Shown piece by piece: positions 23,180 through 32,059 of a stretch of DNA of 41,414 bases. The stretch is from Paracoccaceae bacterium. Its GTDB lineage: Bacteria; Pseudomonadota; Alphaproteobacteria; Rhodobacterales; Rhodobacteraceae. A program made the translations under genes and the position numbers. Position 1 is the first letter of the stretch. Every line of letters begins with the position of its first letter. The DNA lies in contig JASBUI010000005.1 of the NCBI GenBank assembly GCA_030148005.1, positions 1 to 41,414 of the forward strand, read 5' to 3'. The notes below the pieces were generated by a model that ran no database searches, was not told where the DNA came from, and worked only from the letters and a program-made list of their open reading frames with translations.

Positions 23180-23920
23180 ATGGCCAAGGGCAAGGTTCAG
23201 TCCGGTGCGTTCAATCCACGCGATCTGGCGCGCCATCCATCGCCCCTGACACCCAGCTACCGGTCGAGCGTTCTGCGCGCGCCCGCACATGCGCGGATAT
23301 CCTTTGAAAACTCGCTAAGCGAAATCACCGGGCCGGTCTTTGGTCAGGGCCTTCTGGGTCCGGCGGACAACGATCTGACCATCAACTACGCCCAGCCCGG
23401 CCAAAGCGCGATCGGCGAGCGGATCATCGTGCATGGCAGGCTTCTGGACGAAGACGCCCGGCCGGTGAGCAGCGCGCTTTTGGAGTTCTGGCAGGCGAAC
23501 GCGGGCGGGCGATACCGGCACAAGAACGATGGGTATGTCGCGCCGCTTGATCCCAACTTTGGTGGCTGCGGGCGCACGGTGACGGCGCAGGACGGAAGCT
23601 ATTCGTTCCGCACGATCCGCCCCGGACCCTACCCATGGCCCAACGGCGGCAACGACTGGCGCCCTGCGCATATCCATTTCTCGGTCTTTGGGGATGGGTT
23701 TGCCCAGCGGCTGATCACCCAGATGTACTTTCAAGGCGATCCGCATATTCAGCTTTGCCCCATCGTGCAGACGATCAAGGATCCGGATGCGATTGATCAG
23801 CTTACCGCGCAGCTGGACATGGATAACACCGTGCCGATGGATGCGATTGCCTACCGGTTCGACATCGTTCTGCGCGGGCGTCGTTCGACGCTGTTCGAGA
23901 ACCGGCTGGAGGGGAACTGA
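23180..23920 (+). CDS. pcaH: Protocatechuate 3,4-dioxygenase beta subunit
   Basis: Iron-binding subunit of the enzyme that opens protocatechuate to 3-carboxy-cis,cis-muconate. 246 residues from the ATG at 23180 (GGGAGG nine bases upstream; an in-frame ATG at 23150 is less likely). All four iron ligands are visible: Y112 in [10 protein letters not shown]151 in GPYPWPNGG, and H164 and H166 in WRPAHIHFS. The N-terminal [11 protein letters not shown] segment is also typical. The stop overlaps the pcaG start as TGATG, as expected for subunits made in equal amounts. Confidence 0.97.
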   Translation: MAKGKVQSGAFNPRDLARHPSPLTPSYRSSVLRAPAHARISFENSLSEITGPVFGQGLLGPADNDLTINYAQPGQSAIGERIIVHGRLLDEDARPVSSALLEFWQANAGGRYRHKNDGYVAPLDPNFGGCGRTVTAQDGSYSFRTIRPGPYPWPNGGNDWRPAHIHFSVFGDGFAQRLITQMYFQGDPHIQLCPIVQTIKDPDAIDQLTAQLDMDNTVPMDAIAYRFDIVLRGRRSTLFENRLEGN

Positions 23921-24534
23921 TGACGGAAACCGGCAAGCTGAAGGAAAGCGCGTCCCAGACAGCGGGGCCTTATGTGCACATAGGCTGTGTGCCAAGTTTT
24001 GCCGGTCTGACGGGCATGTACGGCGGGCGCGATCCGGGCGCTGAGATGGTCACGGCAGAGGCGCGCGGTGCGCGGATCGTGGTCGAGGGCAGGGTGCTGG
24101 ACGGCGAGGGCGCACCGGTTCGCGATGCGCTGATCGAGATCTGGCAGGCGGATGCTCAAGGGCTTTACCACAGTCCGGCCGAGACGCGCGGCGCGGCTGA
24201 TCCGGGCTTTACCGGTTGGGGCCGCCAGCCGAGCGACGCCAAGACGGGGCAGTTCCGGTTTGAAACGCTCAAACCGGGCCAGGTGCCATGGGCGGGCGGG
24301 CAGATGCAGGCGCCGCACATCTCGGTCTGGATCGTGGCGCGCGGCATCAATTTGGGCCTAAGCACGCGAATCTATTTCAGCGATGAGGCCGAAGCGAACG
24401 CGACCGATCCGCTTTTGCAGCAGATCGGCGATCCGGCGCGGGTTGCCACGATGATTGCCGACAAAACGGCGCAAGGCTATAGCATCGAGATACGCTTGCA
24501 GGGAGAGAATGAAACGGTGTTCCTAGATGTCTGA
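23920..24534 (+). CDS. pcaG: Protocatechuate 3,4-dioxygenase alpha subunit
   Basis: 204 residues. The alpha subunit has the same beta-sandwich as PcaH but no iron ligands; here the corresponding stretch reads APHISVWIVARGINLGLSTR, with a single histidine. Family signs are SASQTAGPYVHIG at the N-terminus, DALIEIWQADAQG and FTGWGR. It overlaps pcaH by one base and the following BKACE gene by eight bases, so the three are translationally coupled. Confidence 0.97.
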   Translation: MTETGKLKESASQTAGPYVHIGCVPSFAGLTGMYGGRDPGAEMVTAEARGARIVVEGRVLDGEGAPVRDALIEIWQADAQGLYHSPAETRGAADPGFTGWGRQPSDAKTGQFRFETLKPGQVPWAGGQMQAPHISVWIVARGINLGLSTRIYFSDEAEANATDPLLQQIGDPARVATMIADKTAQGYSIEIRLQGENETVFLDV

Positions 24535-25384
24535 AGTTGCCGGAAAGCCCTGTATCCTGTGCTGTGCGATCACCGGATCGGTGCCGACCAAAGCCAACAA
24601 CCCCGCTGTGCCAATCTCTGTTTCCGAGCAGGTTGAAAGCAGCCATGCGGCGGTTGAGGCGGGCGCCGCTATCATTCATGCGCATGTGCGCAACGACGAT
24701 GAAACACCGTCCAGCGACCCCGATAAGTTTGCCGCCCTCAAGGAAGGGTTGGAGAAACACTGCGGCGGGGTGATCATCCAGTTCTCGACCGGCGGGCGGT
24801 CGGGCGCGGGGCAGGAACGCGGCGGGATGCTACCGCTTTGCCCAGACATGGCATCGCTTTCGGTGGGGTCGAACAACTTTCCGACGCGGGTCTATGAGAA
24901 CCCGCCCGATCTTGTGGCTTGGCTGTCGGCGGAGATGGTGAAGTACAAGATCACCCCCGAGGTCGAGGCCTTTGATCTAAGCCATATCCTGCGGGCGATT
25001 GAGATGAGCAAGGCGGGCAAGCTTTACGGCCGGCTTTATGTTCAGTTCGTCATGGGGGTGGCAAATGCCATGCCTGCGGACCGCGAGGTTTTCGATTTCT
25101 ACGTTCAGGTGATGCGCAACCGGGCGCCAGAGGCGCAGTGGTGCGCCGCCGGGATCGGGGCCAATCAGGTGGTAGTAAACGAATGGGCGATTGCAGCGGG
25201 CGGGCATACGCGCGCTGGCCTGGAAGACAACATGCGCCTTGATCGGCACAGGCTTGCGCCATCGAACGCGGCGCTGATTGCGCGGGCGGCGGATATCTGT
25301 GCGCGCTATGAGCGCCCCGTTGCCACCATCGCCGAGGCGCGCGCGCTTTTGGGTCTGGCTCCGATGCCCAAGGCCGCTGAATGA
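24527..25384 (+). CDS. Beta-keto acid cleavage enzyme (BKACE, DUF849)
   Basis: 285 residues, TIM-barrel zinc enzyme of the Kce/BKACE family. Zinc ligands H51 and H53 are in IIHAHVR, and the acidic motif follows as PEVEAFDL; IIQFSTGGR and SVGSNNFPTRVYEN are further family motifs. BKACEs transfer an acetyl unit: a beta-keto acid plus acetyl-CoA gives acetoacetate and a new acyl-CoA. Placed between pcaG and pcaB with overlaps on both sides, it could act on 3-oxoadipate (yielding succinyl-CoA), replacing PcaIJ and PcaF. That is inference; no such genes are in the window. Confidence 0.9.
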   Translation: MSEVAGKPCILCCAITGSVPTKANNPAVPISVSEQVESSHAAVEAGAAIIHAHVRNDDETPSSDPDKFAALKEGLEKHCGGVIIQFSTGGRSGAGQERGGMLPLCPDMASLSVGSNNFPTRVYENPPDLVAWLSAEMVKYKITPEVEAFDLSHILRAIEMSKAGKLYGRLYVQFVMGVANAMPADREVFDFYVQVMRNRAPEAQWCAAGIGANQVVVNEWAIAAGGHTRAGLEDNMRLDRHRLAPSNAALIARAADICARYERPVATIAEARALLGLAPMPKAAE

Positions 25385-26442
25385 GCGTGTTTCAGCACCC
25401 ATGGCTGGGCGGTGTCTTTCACGACGCCGAGGCGGCGGAAATCATGGGCCCGCAGGCGCAGATGAAACGGATGCTTAGGATCGAGGCGGCGTGGTCGCGG
25501 GTTCTGGGCGATATCGGCCGGGTAGAGCCGCGTCTTGCCGCGGCGGCGGCCCTTGTGATCGAAGCGGCAGAGCCGGACATCGAGGCTCTGCGCGAAGGGA
25601 CTGCGCGCGACGGGCTGGCGGTGCCGACGCTGGTGAAGCTTTTGAAGGCCGGGATGGACGAAGAGCTTTGGCCGGCGGTGCACAAGGGTCTGACGTCGCA
25701 GGACGTGATCGATACAGAGCTTGTTCTGGCACTGGATCTGGTCACGCAGCTTATGGACAAGCGGCTGGCGCTTCTTGCCGGGGCGCTGGACGATGTGACG
25801 GCGCGCTTTGGCGCGGGGCGGATGATGGGGCGCACCCGGATGCAGGCCGCTGTCGAAATTACCGTCGCGGACCGTGTGCTGGCATGGCAGCGCCCGCTGC
25901 TGCGCCACCGCGAAAGGCTGACGGCCTTGCGCGGAGAGGTTTTGAACCTTCAGTTCGGCGGCGCGGCAGGGACGCGCGATGTTCTGGGCGATCAGGGCGA
26001 TGCAGCTGCGGCCGCTTTGGCCGATCATCTGGGGTTGGCGAACCCGCATGCGCAATGGCACAGCGCACGGGGTGGGCTGGCCGAGGTTGCAAGCTGGCTG
26101 TCTTTGGTATCGGGAAGCCTTGGGAAGATGGGGCAGGATATCTCGCTTATGGCGCAACAGGGGCTGGACGAGATAGAGATCGCCGGGGGCGGGTCAAGTT
26201 CGGCCATGCCGCACAAGCAAAACCCGATACTTGCGGAACTTCTGGTGACGCTTGCGCGTTTCAATGCCACACAGCTGGCGGGGATGCATCACGCTCTGGT
26301 TCACGAACAAGAGCGTTCCGGCGCAGCTTGGGCTTTGGAGTGGATGTTGCTGCCGCAGATGGTGCAGGCCACGGCGCGCGGCCTTGGGGCTGCGATCGAG
26401 CTTACGTCGAACATCCGGCGCATGGGTGGTCCGGCGTCCTAG
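25381..26442 (+). CDS. pcaB: 3-carboxy-cis,cis-muconate cycloisomerase
   Basis: Lactonises the PcaHG product to 4-carboxymuconolactone. 353 residues, as in other alphaproteobacteria and shorter than the roughly 450 of Pseudomonas. It belongs to the fumarase/adenylosuccinate lyase superfamily, with GLTSQDVIDTE, RTRMQAAV and the signature GGGSSSAMPHKQNP. It overlaps BKACE as ATGA. pcaC, pcaD and the regulator pcaQ, often adjacent in relatives, are not in this window, so the decarboxylase and lactonase steps must be encoded elsewhere. Confidence 0.95.
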   Translation: MSVFQHPWLGGVFHDAEAAEIMGPQAQMKRMLRIEAAWSRVLGDIGRVEPRLAAAAALVIEAAEPDIEALREGTARDGLAVPTLVKLLKAGMDEELWPAVHKGLTSQDVIDTELVLALDLVTQLMDKRLALLAGALDDVTARFGAGRMMGRTRMQAAVEITVADRVLAWQRPLLRHRERLTALRGEVLNLQFGGAAGTRDVLGDQGDAAAAALADHLGLANPHAQWHSARGGLAEVASWLSLVSGSLGKMGQDISLMAQQGLDEIEIAGGGSSSAMPHKQNPILAELLVTLARFNATQLAGMHHALVHEQERSGAAWALEWMLLPQMVQATARGLGAAIELTSNIRRMGGPAS

Positions 26443-26511
26443 GCAAGCGGCCCCTTTTGTCCAACTGCGTCCCGTGCAAAGCTGACGGAAACGCAAGCGG
26501 AGGGATGACGC

Positions 26512-27732
26512 GTGGGCCCATTTTTTGACGATCTTGAAACGCGTTCGGCCGATGAGCGCGCAGCTTCTTACGCCGAGTGCCTGCCAGCGCAGATCCGCGC
26601 GGCGCAGGGGCTGCCTGGCTATAAGGCAAGCCTTGGCGGCGTCGATGCAGCGGCGATAACATCGGCCGAGGCGCTGGCGGCTCTGCCGGTTCTGCGCAAG
26701 TCAGAGCTTAGCTTGGCGCAGAAAACAAATGCGCCGCTGGGTGGTTTCGCGGCTCATCCGGCCACGGGTTTTGCCCATGTTTTCCAGTCTCCGGGCCCAA
26801 TTTACGAACCCGGCCAGACGCACCATGACTGGTGGCGGATCGGACGGTTTCTGACGGCCCTTGGGGTTGGCGCCGGGGACATCGTGCAGAACTGTTTTTC
26901 CTATCATCTGACGCCTGCGGGCATGATCTTTGAGAACGGTGCGCGGGCGGTCGGGGCGACGGTCATTCCGGCCGGAACCGGGCAGACGGAAATGCAGGTG
27001 CGCGCGGCGGTGGACATCGGGGCCACGGCCTATGCGGGGACGCCCGACTATCTGAAGGTGATTCTGGAGAAGGCCGACGAGATGGGCGAGACGCTTGCCA
27101 TAACGCGGGCCGCTGTCGGGGGCGGGGCGCTTTTTCCTGCTTTGCGGCAGGCTTATGCCGATCGTGGTATCTTGTGTTTGCAGAATTACGCCACCGCCGA
27201 TCTGGGCAATGTCGCCCATGAAAGCCCGGCGATGGAAGGGTTGATCGTGGATGAAGGCGTCATCGTCGAGATCGTAACGCCCGGCACCGGCAACCCGGTC
27301 GAGCCGGGAGAGGTTGGCGAGGTCGTGGTCACGACGCTGAACCCCGACTATCCGCTGATCCGGTTTGCGACCGGCGATCTAAGCGCGGTGATGCCGGGGA
27401 TAAGCCCTTGCGGGCGTACCAATATGCGTATCAAAGGATGGATGGGGCGCGCCGATCAGACGACCAAGATCAAGGGTATGTTCGTGCGCCCCGAGCAGGT
27501 TGCCGCCCTTGTGGCGCGCCACGACGAAATTGACCGCGCGCGGGTGATCGCAAGCCGCGAGGGCGACCGCGATGTTCTGACGGTACAGATTGAAACCGCG
27601 GCAGGTGATCCGGCGGGCTATGCCGCCTCTGTCGAGGATATCCTGAAGATGCGGGGCACGGTCGAGATTGTCGAGCCGGGCAAGCTTCCCCGTGATGGCA
27701 AGGTCATCGACGACATCAGAGTTTACGAGTGA
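26512..27732 (+). CDS. PaaK-like AMP-dependent acyl/aryl-CoA ligase
   Basis: 406 residues, phenylacetate-CoA ligase branch of the adenylate-forming enzymes. Features are VFQSPGPIYEPGQTHHDW, FSYHLTPAGMIFENGARAVG, the acceptor region QNYATADLGNVAHES, the D-motif RFATGDLSAV and the hinge GRADQTTKIKGMFVRPEQV before the small C-terminal domain. Start is GTG with GGAGGG seven bases upstream. It activates an aromatic or related acid; the pca neighbourhood suggests an aromatic substrate. The usual partner transporter genes are not next to it. Confidence 0.9.
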   Translation: MGPFFDDLETRSADERAASYAECLPAQIRAAQGLPGYKASLGGVDAAAITSAEALAALPVLRKSELSLAQKTNAPLGGFAAHPATGFAHVFQSPGPIYEPGQTHHDWWRIGRFLTALGVGAGDIVQNCFSYHLTPAGMIFENGARAVGATVIPAGTGQTEMQVRAAVDIGATAYAGTPDYLKVILEKADEMGETLAITRAAVGGGALFPALRQAYADRGILCLQNYATADLGNVAHESPAMEGLIVDEGVIVEIVTPGTGNPVEPGEVGEVVVTTLNPDYPLIRFATGDLSAVMPGISPCGRTNMRIKGWMGRADQTTKIKGMFVRPEQVAALVARHDEIDRARVIASREGDRDVLTVQIETAAGDPAGYAASVEDILKMRGTVEIVEPGKLPRDGKVIDDIRVYE

Positions 27733-27748
27733 CACAAGGGAGAAAGTG

Positions 27749-29389
27749 ATGAGACACACAGCCATATTCGCCGTGTTCTTCGGTTTGCTGGCAAGTGCCG
27801 CAACAGCCGAAGAGGTCGCCTTGGTGATCGGAAACGGCAACTACGACCAGTTGCGGGATGTTCGGCGCGGGGGCGAGGTTTTCCGCTCTGCGGGATCGCT
27901 GAAGAATGCCGGCGTTCTGGTGACATCGGCAGAGGATGCCGACGGCAGGCGCCTTGCGGCAGTGACAGCCGAGTTTGCTCAGGTTGCGGCAAGGGCCGAT
28001 GGGGCCGTCGTGGTTCTTTCGGGGCGCTTTGTGCATAGCTCGGTCGAGACCTATTTCCTTCCCAGCGACAGCACCGGTCCGGGCCTTGCCGAGGTATCTG
28101 GCAAGGCGCTTCCGCTGTCGGTGGTGCAGGCGCTTTTGGCCAAGCTTCCGGGGCGGGCAGTTCTGCTTTTGGCAAGCGATCAAAGCGCGGCCCGCGTGGA
28201 CAGTTACCTAAGTGAAGGCATCGGCCAGATACGGCCCGCGCAGGGCGTGACGGTCTTTCAGGCCGATCCTTCGACGGCGGCCGATTTCATGGAATCGGTT
28301 CTGGCGGTGCCCGAGGCGGCGATTGTCGTTCAGGCGCAGCGCATGCGCGGGATAACAGTTTCGGGGTTCATGCCCGAGGGGCTGAAGTTCCTGCGCGATG
28401 AGGCGGGGATCGCCCCTGCGCCAAAGGCCGGTTCGGACGAAGAGGGTTACTGGAATGCCATTCGCGATCTGGACACTGCCGAGGCCTATGAGCTTTATAT
28501 CCGCCGCTTCCCCAATGGCGCGCATGTGGGCGAGGCGCGCAAGGCGGCCGCTGATATTCGTGATGAGCCGAACCGCGAGGCGCGCCGGGAAGAGGAAAGC
28601 CTTGCTTTAAGCCGGAACCAGCGGCGCGAAATTCAGCGCGATCTTTCGCTGCTGGACTATAACACCCGCGGGATCGATGGGATCTTTGGCAAGGGCACAC
28701 GCGCGGCTGTGGGCGCCTGGCAGGAAAAGAACGGCTTTGATCCGACGGGGTATCTGACGCGGGCGCAGATCACGTCGCTCAAAGCGCAGTCCGATCGCCG
28801 AGCGGCCGAGCTTGAGGCGCAGGCCGAACGCCGCCGCATCGAGCAAGAGCGTGAGGACCGCGCCTATTGGCGTGAGACAGGGGCGCTGGGCGATGAGGCG
28901 GGGTACCGCGCTTATCTCAAGCAATATCCCGACGGGCGCTATGCCGAGATTGCCAATGCGCGGCTTCGGGCGATTGAGGACGAGCGGCGCAATTCGGTCG
29001 GCGAACGCGAGCGCCGGTTCTGGGATGACGTGACGGCGGCCGATACGGTTGAGGCTTATGACGCCTATCTTGAGCAGCTGCCCGACGGGACTTTTGCCGA
29101 AGAGGCGCGCGCGCGCCGCGAAGAGCTGATCAAAGAGCAAAAGAACAGCAAGGCGGAAGAAGCGGCCAAGAATGTCGAGGAACAGATGCGGATGAACGCC
29201 GGGACACGGCGGGTGATCGAACAGCGCCTAAACGTTCTGGGTCTAAAGCCCGGTCCGGTCGACGGCACATTTGATGAGCGTACACGTCGCGCGATCCGGC
29301 GGTTCCAAAGCGAAAGGGGCCTTGAGGTCACCGGCTATCTGAACGAAAGCGCCGTAGTGCGTATTCTGGCGGAAAGCATCCTGCGCTAG
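27749..29389 (+). CDS. Exported pseudo-caspase with two peptidoglycan-binding domains
   Basis: 546 residues from the ATG at 27749 (GGGAGAAA upstream). A signal peptide is evident (MRHTAIFAVFFGLLASAATA). Then comes a caspase/metacaspase p20 fold: EVALVIGNGNYD, VVVLSGRFVHSSVETYFLPSD. Active members have SGHG here and an LDACR segment later; this protein has SGRF (R93) and LASDQSA, so both catalytic His and Cys are lost. A coiled, charged middle region holds two repeated YWxxI/DLDTAEAYELYIRRFPNG-like modules, and two PG_binding_1 domains sit at about 290-345 and 488-541 (GIDGIFGKGTRAAV; GPVDGTFDERTRRAI). Probably a periplasmic cell-wall-binding scaffold or regulator. Confidence 0.85.
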   Translation: MRHTAIFAVFFGLLASAATAEEVALVIGNGNYDQLRDVRRGGEVFRSAGSLKNAGVLVTSAEDADGRRLAAVTAEFAQVAARADGAVVVLSGRFVHSSVETYFLPSDSTGPGLAEVSGKALPLSVVQALLAKLPGRAVLLLASDQSAARVDSYLSEGIGQIRPAQGVTVFQADPSTAADFMESVLAVPEAAIVVQAQRMRGITVSGFMPEGLKFLRDEAGIAPAPKAGSDEEGYWNAIRDLDTAEAYELYIRRFPNGAHVGEARKAAADIRDEPNREARREEESLALSRNQRREIQRDLSLLDYNTRGIDGIFGKGTRAAVGAWQEKNGFDPTGYLTRAQITSLKAQSDRRAAELEAQAERRRIEQEREDRAYWRETGALGDEAGYRAYLKQYPDGRYAEIANARLRAIEDERRNSVGERERRFWDDVTAADTVEAYDAYLEQLPDGTFAEEARARREELIKEQKNSKAEEAAKNVEEQMRMNAGTRRVIEQRLNVLGLKPGPVDGTFDERTRRAIRRFQSERGLEVTGYLNESAVVRILAESILR

Positions 29390-29415
29390 CGGCGAGGGGC
29401 CTTTGCACAAAAAGA

Positions 29416-29442
29416 AAAGCCGCCCTGCAATGGGGCGGCTTT
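29416..29442. terminator. Bidirectional terminator between the pseudo-caspase gene and rpmJ
   Basis: AAAGCCGCCC (29416-29425) pairs perfectly with GGGCGGCTTT (29433-29442) around a seven-base loop. A T-rich tract follows on the minus strand (behind rpmJ) and a shorter one on the plus strand, so it can serve both convergent genes. Confidence 0.85.
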
Positions 29443-29464
29443 CAATCTGGGATCGCCGTGGCGA

Positions 29465-29590
29465 TCAGCCCTGACGGGCTTTGAACCGACGTTGTGTCTT
29501 GTTGATCACATAGACACGCCCCTTACGGCGCACAACGCGGCAATCGCGATGCCGGCTTTTCAGCGAGCGGAGCGAATTCCTGACCTTCAT
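29465..29590 (-). CDS. rpmJ: 50S ribosomal protein L36 (zinc-less form)
   Basis: 41 residues ([20 protein letters not shown] and on to KARQG), AAGGAG seven bases before the ATG. The protein is very basic and has one cysteine only, so it is the C-minus paralogue type rather than the four-ligand zinc form. It binds 23S rRNA late in 50S assembly. tRNA-Val lies 66 bp upstream on the same strand. Confidence 0.97.
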   Translation of the reverse strand: MKVRNSLRSLKSRHRDCRVVRRKGRVYVINKTQRRFKARQG

Positions 29591-29655
29591 GGGTCTTCTC
29601 CTTTGTCGCGGCGCCGCGGGCGCCATGGTTAAATCCTGTTGGCCAAATGGCCAGA

Positions 29656-29730
29656 TGGTGGGCGATACTGGGATCGAACCAGTGACCCCTTCGATGTCAA
29701 CGAAGTGCTCTACCGCTGAGCTAATCACCC
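29656..29730 (-). tRNA. tRNA-Val(GAC)
   Basis: 75-nt cloverleaf on the minus strand. Acceptor GGGTGAT pairs with ATCGCCC (one T-G). The D-arm is TAGCTCAGCGGTAGAGCA, the anticodon arm TTCGTTGACATCGAA with anticodon GAC, and the T-arm CACTGGTTCGATCCCAGTG-like. The terminal CCA is encoded (29656-29658). Confidence 0.97.
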
Positions 29731-29886
29731 TTTACCGCTGCATTCCCGCCTGCGTCCTGCTCTAAACGAACAAGACGCGGGCAATTCCGCGTCGGTCGAG
29801 GTCGTATAAAAGGGAATGCTTTGGGCTTCAAGACCTTTTGGCAAAGTCGAAAATAGAGGTATATTGGGAGCGAAGAAGGAACCTTA

Positions 29887-30747
29887 ATGCCCAAAACACC
29901 ATATCAGGTCGTCTTGCCAGAGCAGCGCACAACCAGTGTGGTGTTTTCTTCGCCACATAGCGGCCGGGACTATGGGTGGTCTTTCCTGCGAAAGTCGGTG
30001 CTGGACGGCATGGCGATTCGGTCGTCCGAGGATGCTTTTGTCGATCAGCTGTTCGAGGCGGCGCCAGAGTTCGGGGCGCCCTTTATCCATGCCACGACGC
30101 CGCGCGCCTTTCTGGACCTGAACCGCAGCGCAGAAGAGCTTGACCCCGCACTTGTCGAAGGGGTGCGAAAGACCTCTCACAATCCGCGGGTCGCTTCGGG
30201 GCTGGGGGTGATTCCGCGCGTTGTTTCCAACGGGCGGTCGATCTACAGCGGCAAGATTTCCATCAACGAGGCGCGGGCAAGGATCGCGGCGCATTGGCAG
30301 CCCTACCATGACGCCCTGCAGGGGTTGCTTGACCAAAGCCTGAACGAGTTCGGCGAGGCAATTCTGATCGATTGCCATTCGATGCCGCATGAGGCGGTCG
30401 ATGCGCTGGCCCATTCGGGGGTTAAGCGCGCCGAGGTGGTTCTGGGCGATCGTTTTGGCGCAGCGGCGCATCCCGAGGTCATGGAACAGGTCGAGGCGGC
30501 CTTTGTTCGCGCGGGGCTGAGCGTGGCGCGCAATGCGCCATTTGCCGGGGCCTATATAACTCAGCACTATGGTCGCCCGTCCCGGCGCCAGCATGTCGTG
30601 CAGGTCGAGATAGACCGCGCGCTCTACATGAACGAGGCGCGGATTCGCCCGAACGGCAATTTCAAGAACTTCCAGAAAATGATGCGTCAGGTCATGTCCG
30701 ACATTTCCCGGATCGGGCGGCGGCGCGTGTCGCTTGCCGCAGAGTAG
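29887..30747 (+). CDS. N-formylglutamate amidohydrolase
   Basis: 286 residues, HutG family (FGase): hydrolyses N-formylglutamate to glutamate and formate, a step in some histidine-degradation routes, though other N-acyl amides are possible. Motifs: VVFSSPHSGRDYGWSF, SSEDAFVDQLFEAAPEFGAP, DLNRSAEELDP, LIDCHSMPH with metal-binding residues, and VQVEIDRALYMNE. AAGAAGGAA precedes the ATG. No other hut genes are nearby. It converges on dinB with two bases between the stops. Confidence 0.9.
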   Translation: MPKTPYQVVLPEQRTTSVVFSSPHSGRDYGWSFLRKSVLDGMAIRSSEDAFVDQLFEAAPEFGAPFIHATTPRAFLDLNRSAEELDPALVEGVRKTSHNPRVASGLGVIPRVVSNGRSIYSGKISINEARARIAAHWQPYHDALQGLLDQSLNEFGEAILIDCHSMPHEAVDALAHSGVKRAEVVLGDRFGAAAHPEVMEQVEAAFVRAGLSVARNAPFAGAYITQHYGRPSRRQHVVQVEIDRALYMNEARIRPNGNFKNFQKMMRQVMSDISRIGRRRVSLAAE

Positions 30748-30749
30748 CC

Positions 30750-32003
30750 TCAGCGCAGCGAGCGGCCCCTGACAATTGCATCCTTGCCGAACTTTGCGCG
30801 GATCTTGTCGCTGGCGCGTTCGGCGGCGTTTCGTTTGCGAGCCTCGGGATCCAGAAGATCCGCCGACAGATCGGCGCCTTCCTCTGAAACGATCTGGGAC
30901 AGCCCGACACCGATAAGCCGGTAGGGCCCCTGATTGCCGACCTGATCAAAAAGTTGCCGCGCGGTCCGATAGATGCGGTCGGCCATCTGCGTGGCGTCAT
31001 GCAAGCTTATCCGGCGGGTCAGCGCGCTGTGATCTGAGCGTTTGAGTTTAAGGGTGATGACGCGCCCGGCCTGACCTGTCGCCTTGGCGCGGTCGGCGAC
31101 CTTTTCGGCAAGGCGCCAGATGTGCCCGTCTAGGATGTCGGTCGATGCGGTGTCCTGATTGAACGTGATCTCGTTCGAGATCGATTTGACCGGCGCATTG
31201 CGCGATACGCGGCGGCGGTCTTCACCCCGGGCAAGATGCCAGAGCCTGTCCCCCATCGATCCGAACCTTGCGCCCAGATCTTTGCGGTCCCAGCGCAAAA
31301 GGTCCGAAAAGGTGCGGATGCCGGCCTTTTCAAGGCTGGCCTGTGCAGCGGGCCCGATGCCCCAGATCAGGCGTACGGGTTTGTCGCGCAGAAAGGCGGG
31401 GGTTTCTTCCTTGCCGATGATCGAAAAGCCGCGCGGTTTGTCGAGGTCCGAGGCGACCTTGGCCAGAAACTTGTTGTGCGACAGCCCGATAGAGCCGGTG
31501 ATCCCGATCTCGTCCGACATGCGTTTGACAAGGCGGGCCAGCATGACTGCAGGCGGCGCGCCATGCAGGCGGCTGGTGCCGGTGAGATCCATGAACGCCT
31601 CATCCAGAGAAAGCGGTTCGATCGCAGGGGTCAGTTCCTCCATCAGGGCGCGGACCTGTCGCGACACTTCTGCGTAAACGCTCATCCTTCCGCTGACGAC
31701 GACGGCATCGGGGCAAAGTTCCAGCGCCTTGAACATCGGCATGGCCGAGCGCACGCCGCGAATGCGCGCGATATAACAGGCGGTCGAGACGACGCCGCGC
31801 TTGCCGCCGCCGATGATTACCGGCTTGTCGCGAATCCCTGGATTGTCGCGCTTTTCGACCGAAGCGTAAAACGCGTCGCAATCCATATGGGCGATGGAAA
31901 GGGTTTCAAGTTCGGGGTGGGCAATAACCCGGGGGCTGCCACATTTGGGGCAGCGCTGAGCCTGGTCGAACCGGGCAAGGCAGGATCGGCAAAGTGCGGG
32001 CAT
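30750..32003 (-). CDS. dinB: DNA polymerase IV with N-terminal zinc ribbon
   Basis: 417-residue Y-family translesion polymerase. The catalytic acidic residues are in MDCDAFYASVE and LSLDEAFMDLT, the helix-hairpin-helix is in LIWGIGPAAQASLEKAGI, and the little-finger domain runs from about residue 270. It has an extra N-terminal segment with CRSC (C5, C8) and CPKC (C18, C21), a four-cysteine zinc ribbon not present in E. coli DinB but seen in related alphaproteobacteria. The C-terminus lacks an obvious clamp-binding QLxLF; the tail is basic. Confidence 0.95.
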   Translation of the reverse strand: MPALCRSCLARFDQAQRCPKCGSPRVIAHPELETLSIAHMDCDAFYASVEKRDNPGIRDKPVIIGGGKRGVVSTACYIARIRGVRSAMPMFKALELCPDAVVVSGRMSVYAEVSRQVRALMEELTPAIEPLSLDEAFMDLTGTSRLHGAPPAVMLARLVKRMSDEIGITGSIGLSHNKFLAKVASDLDKPRGFSIIGKEETPAFLRDKPVRLIWGIGPAAQASLEKAGIRTFSDLLRWDRKDLGARFGSMGDRLWHLARGEDRRRVSRNAPVKSISNEITFNQDTASTDILDGHIWRLAEKVADRAKATGQAGRVITLKLKRSDHSALTRRISLHDATQMADRIYRTARQLFDQVGNQGPYRLIGVGLSQIVSEEGADLSADLLDPEARKRNAAERASDKIRAKFGKDAIVRGRSLR

Positions 32004-32059
32004 GGCGGAACATTACGCCGATGCCCCGCCCTCGGCAATCGCCGCTGGCACGGGGTTTT

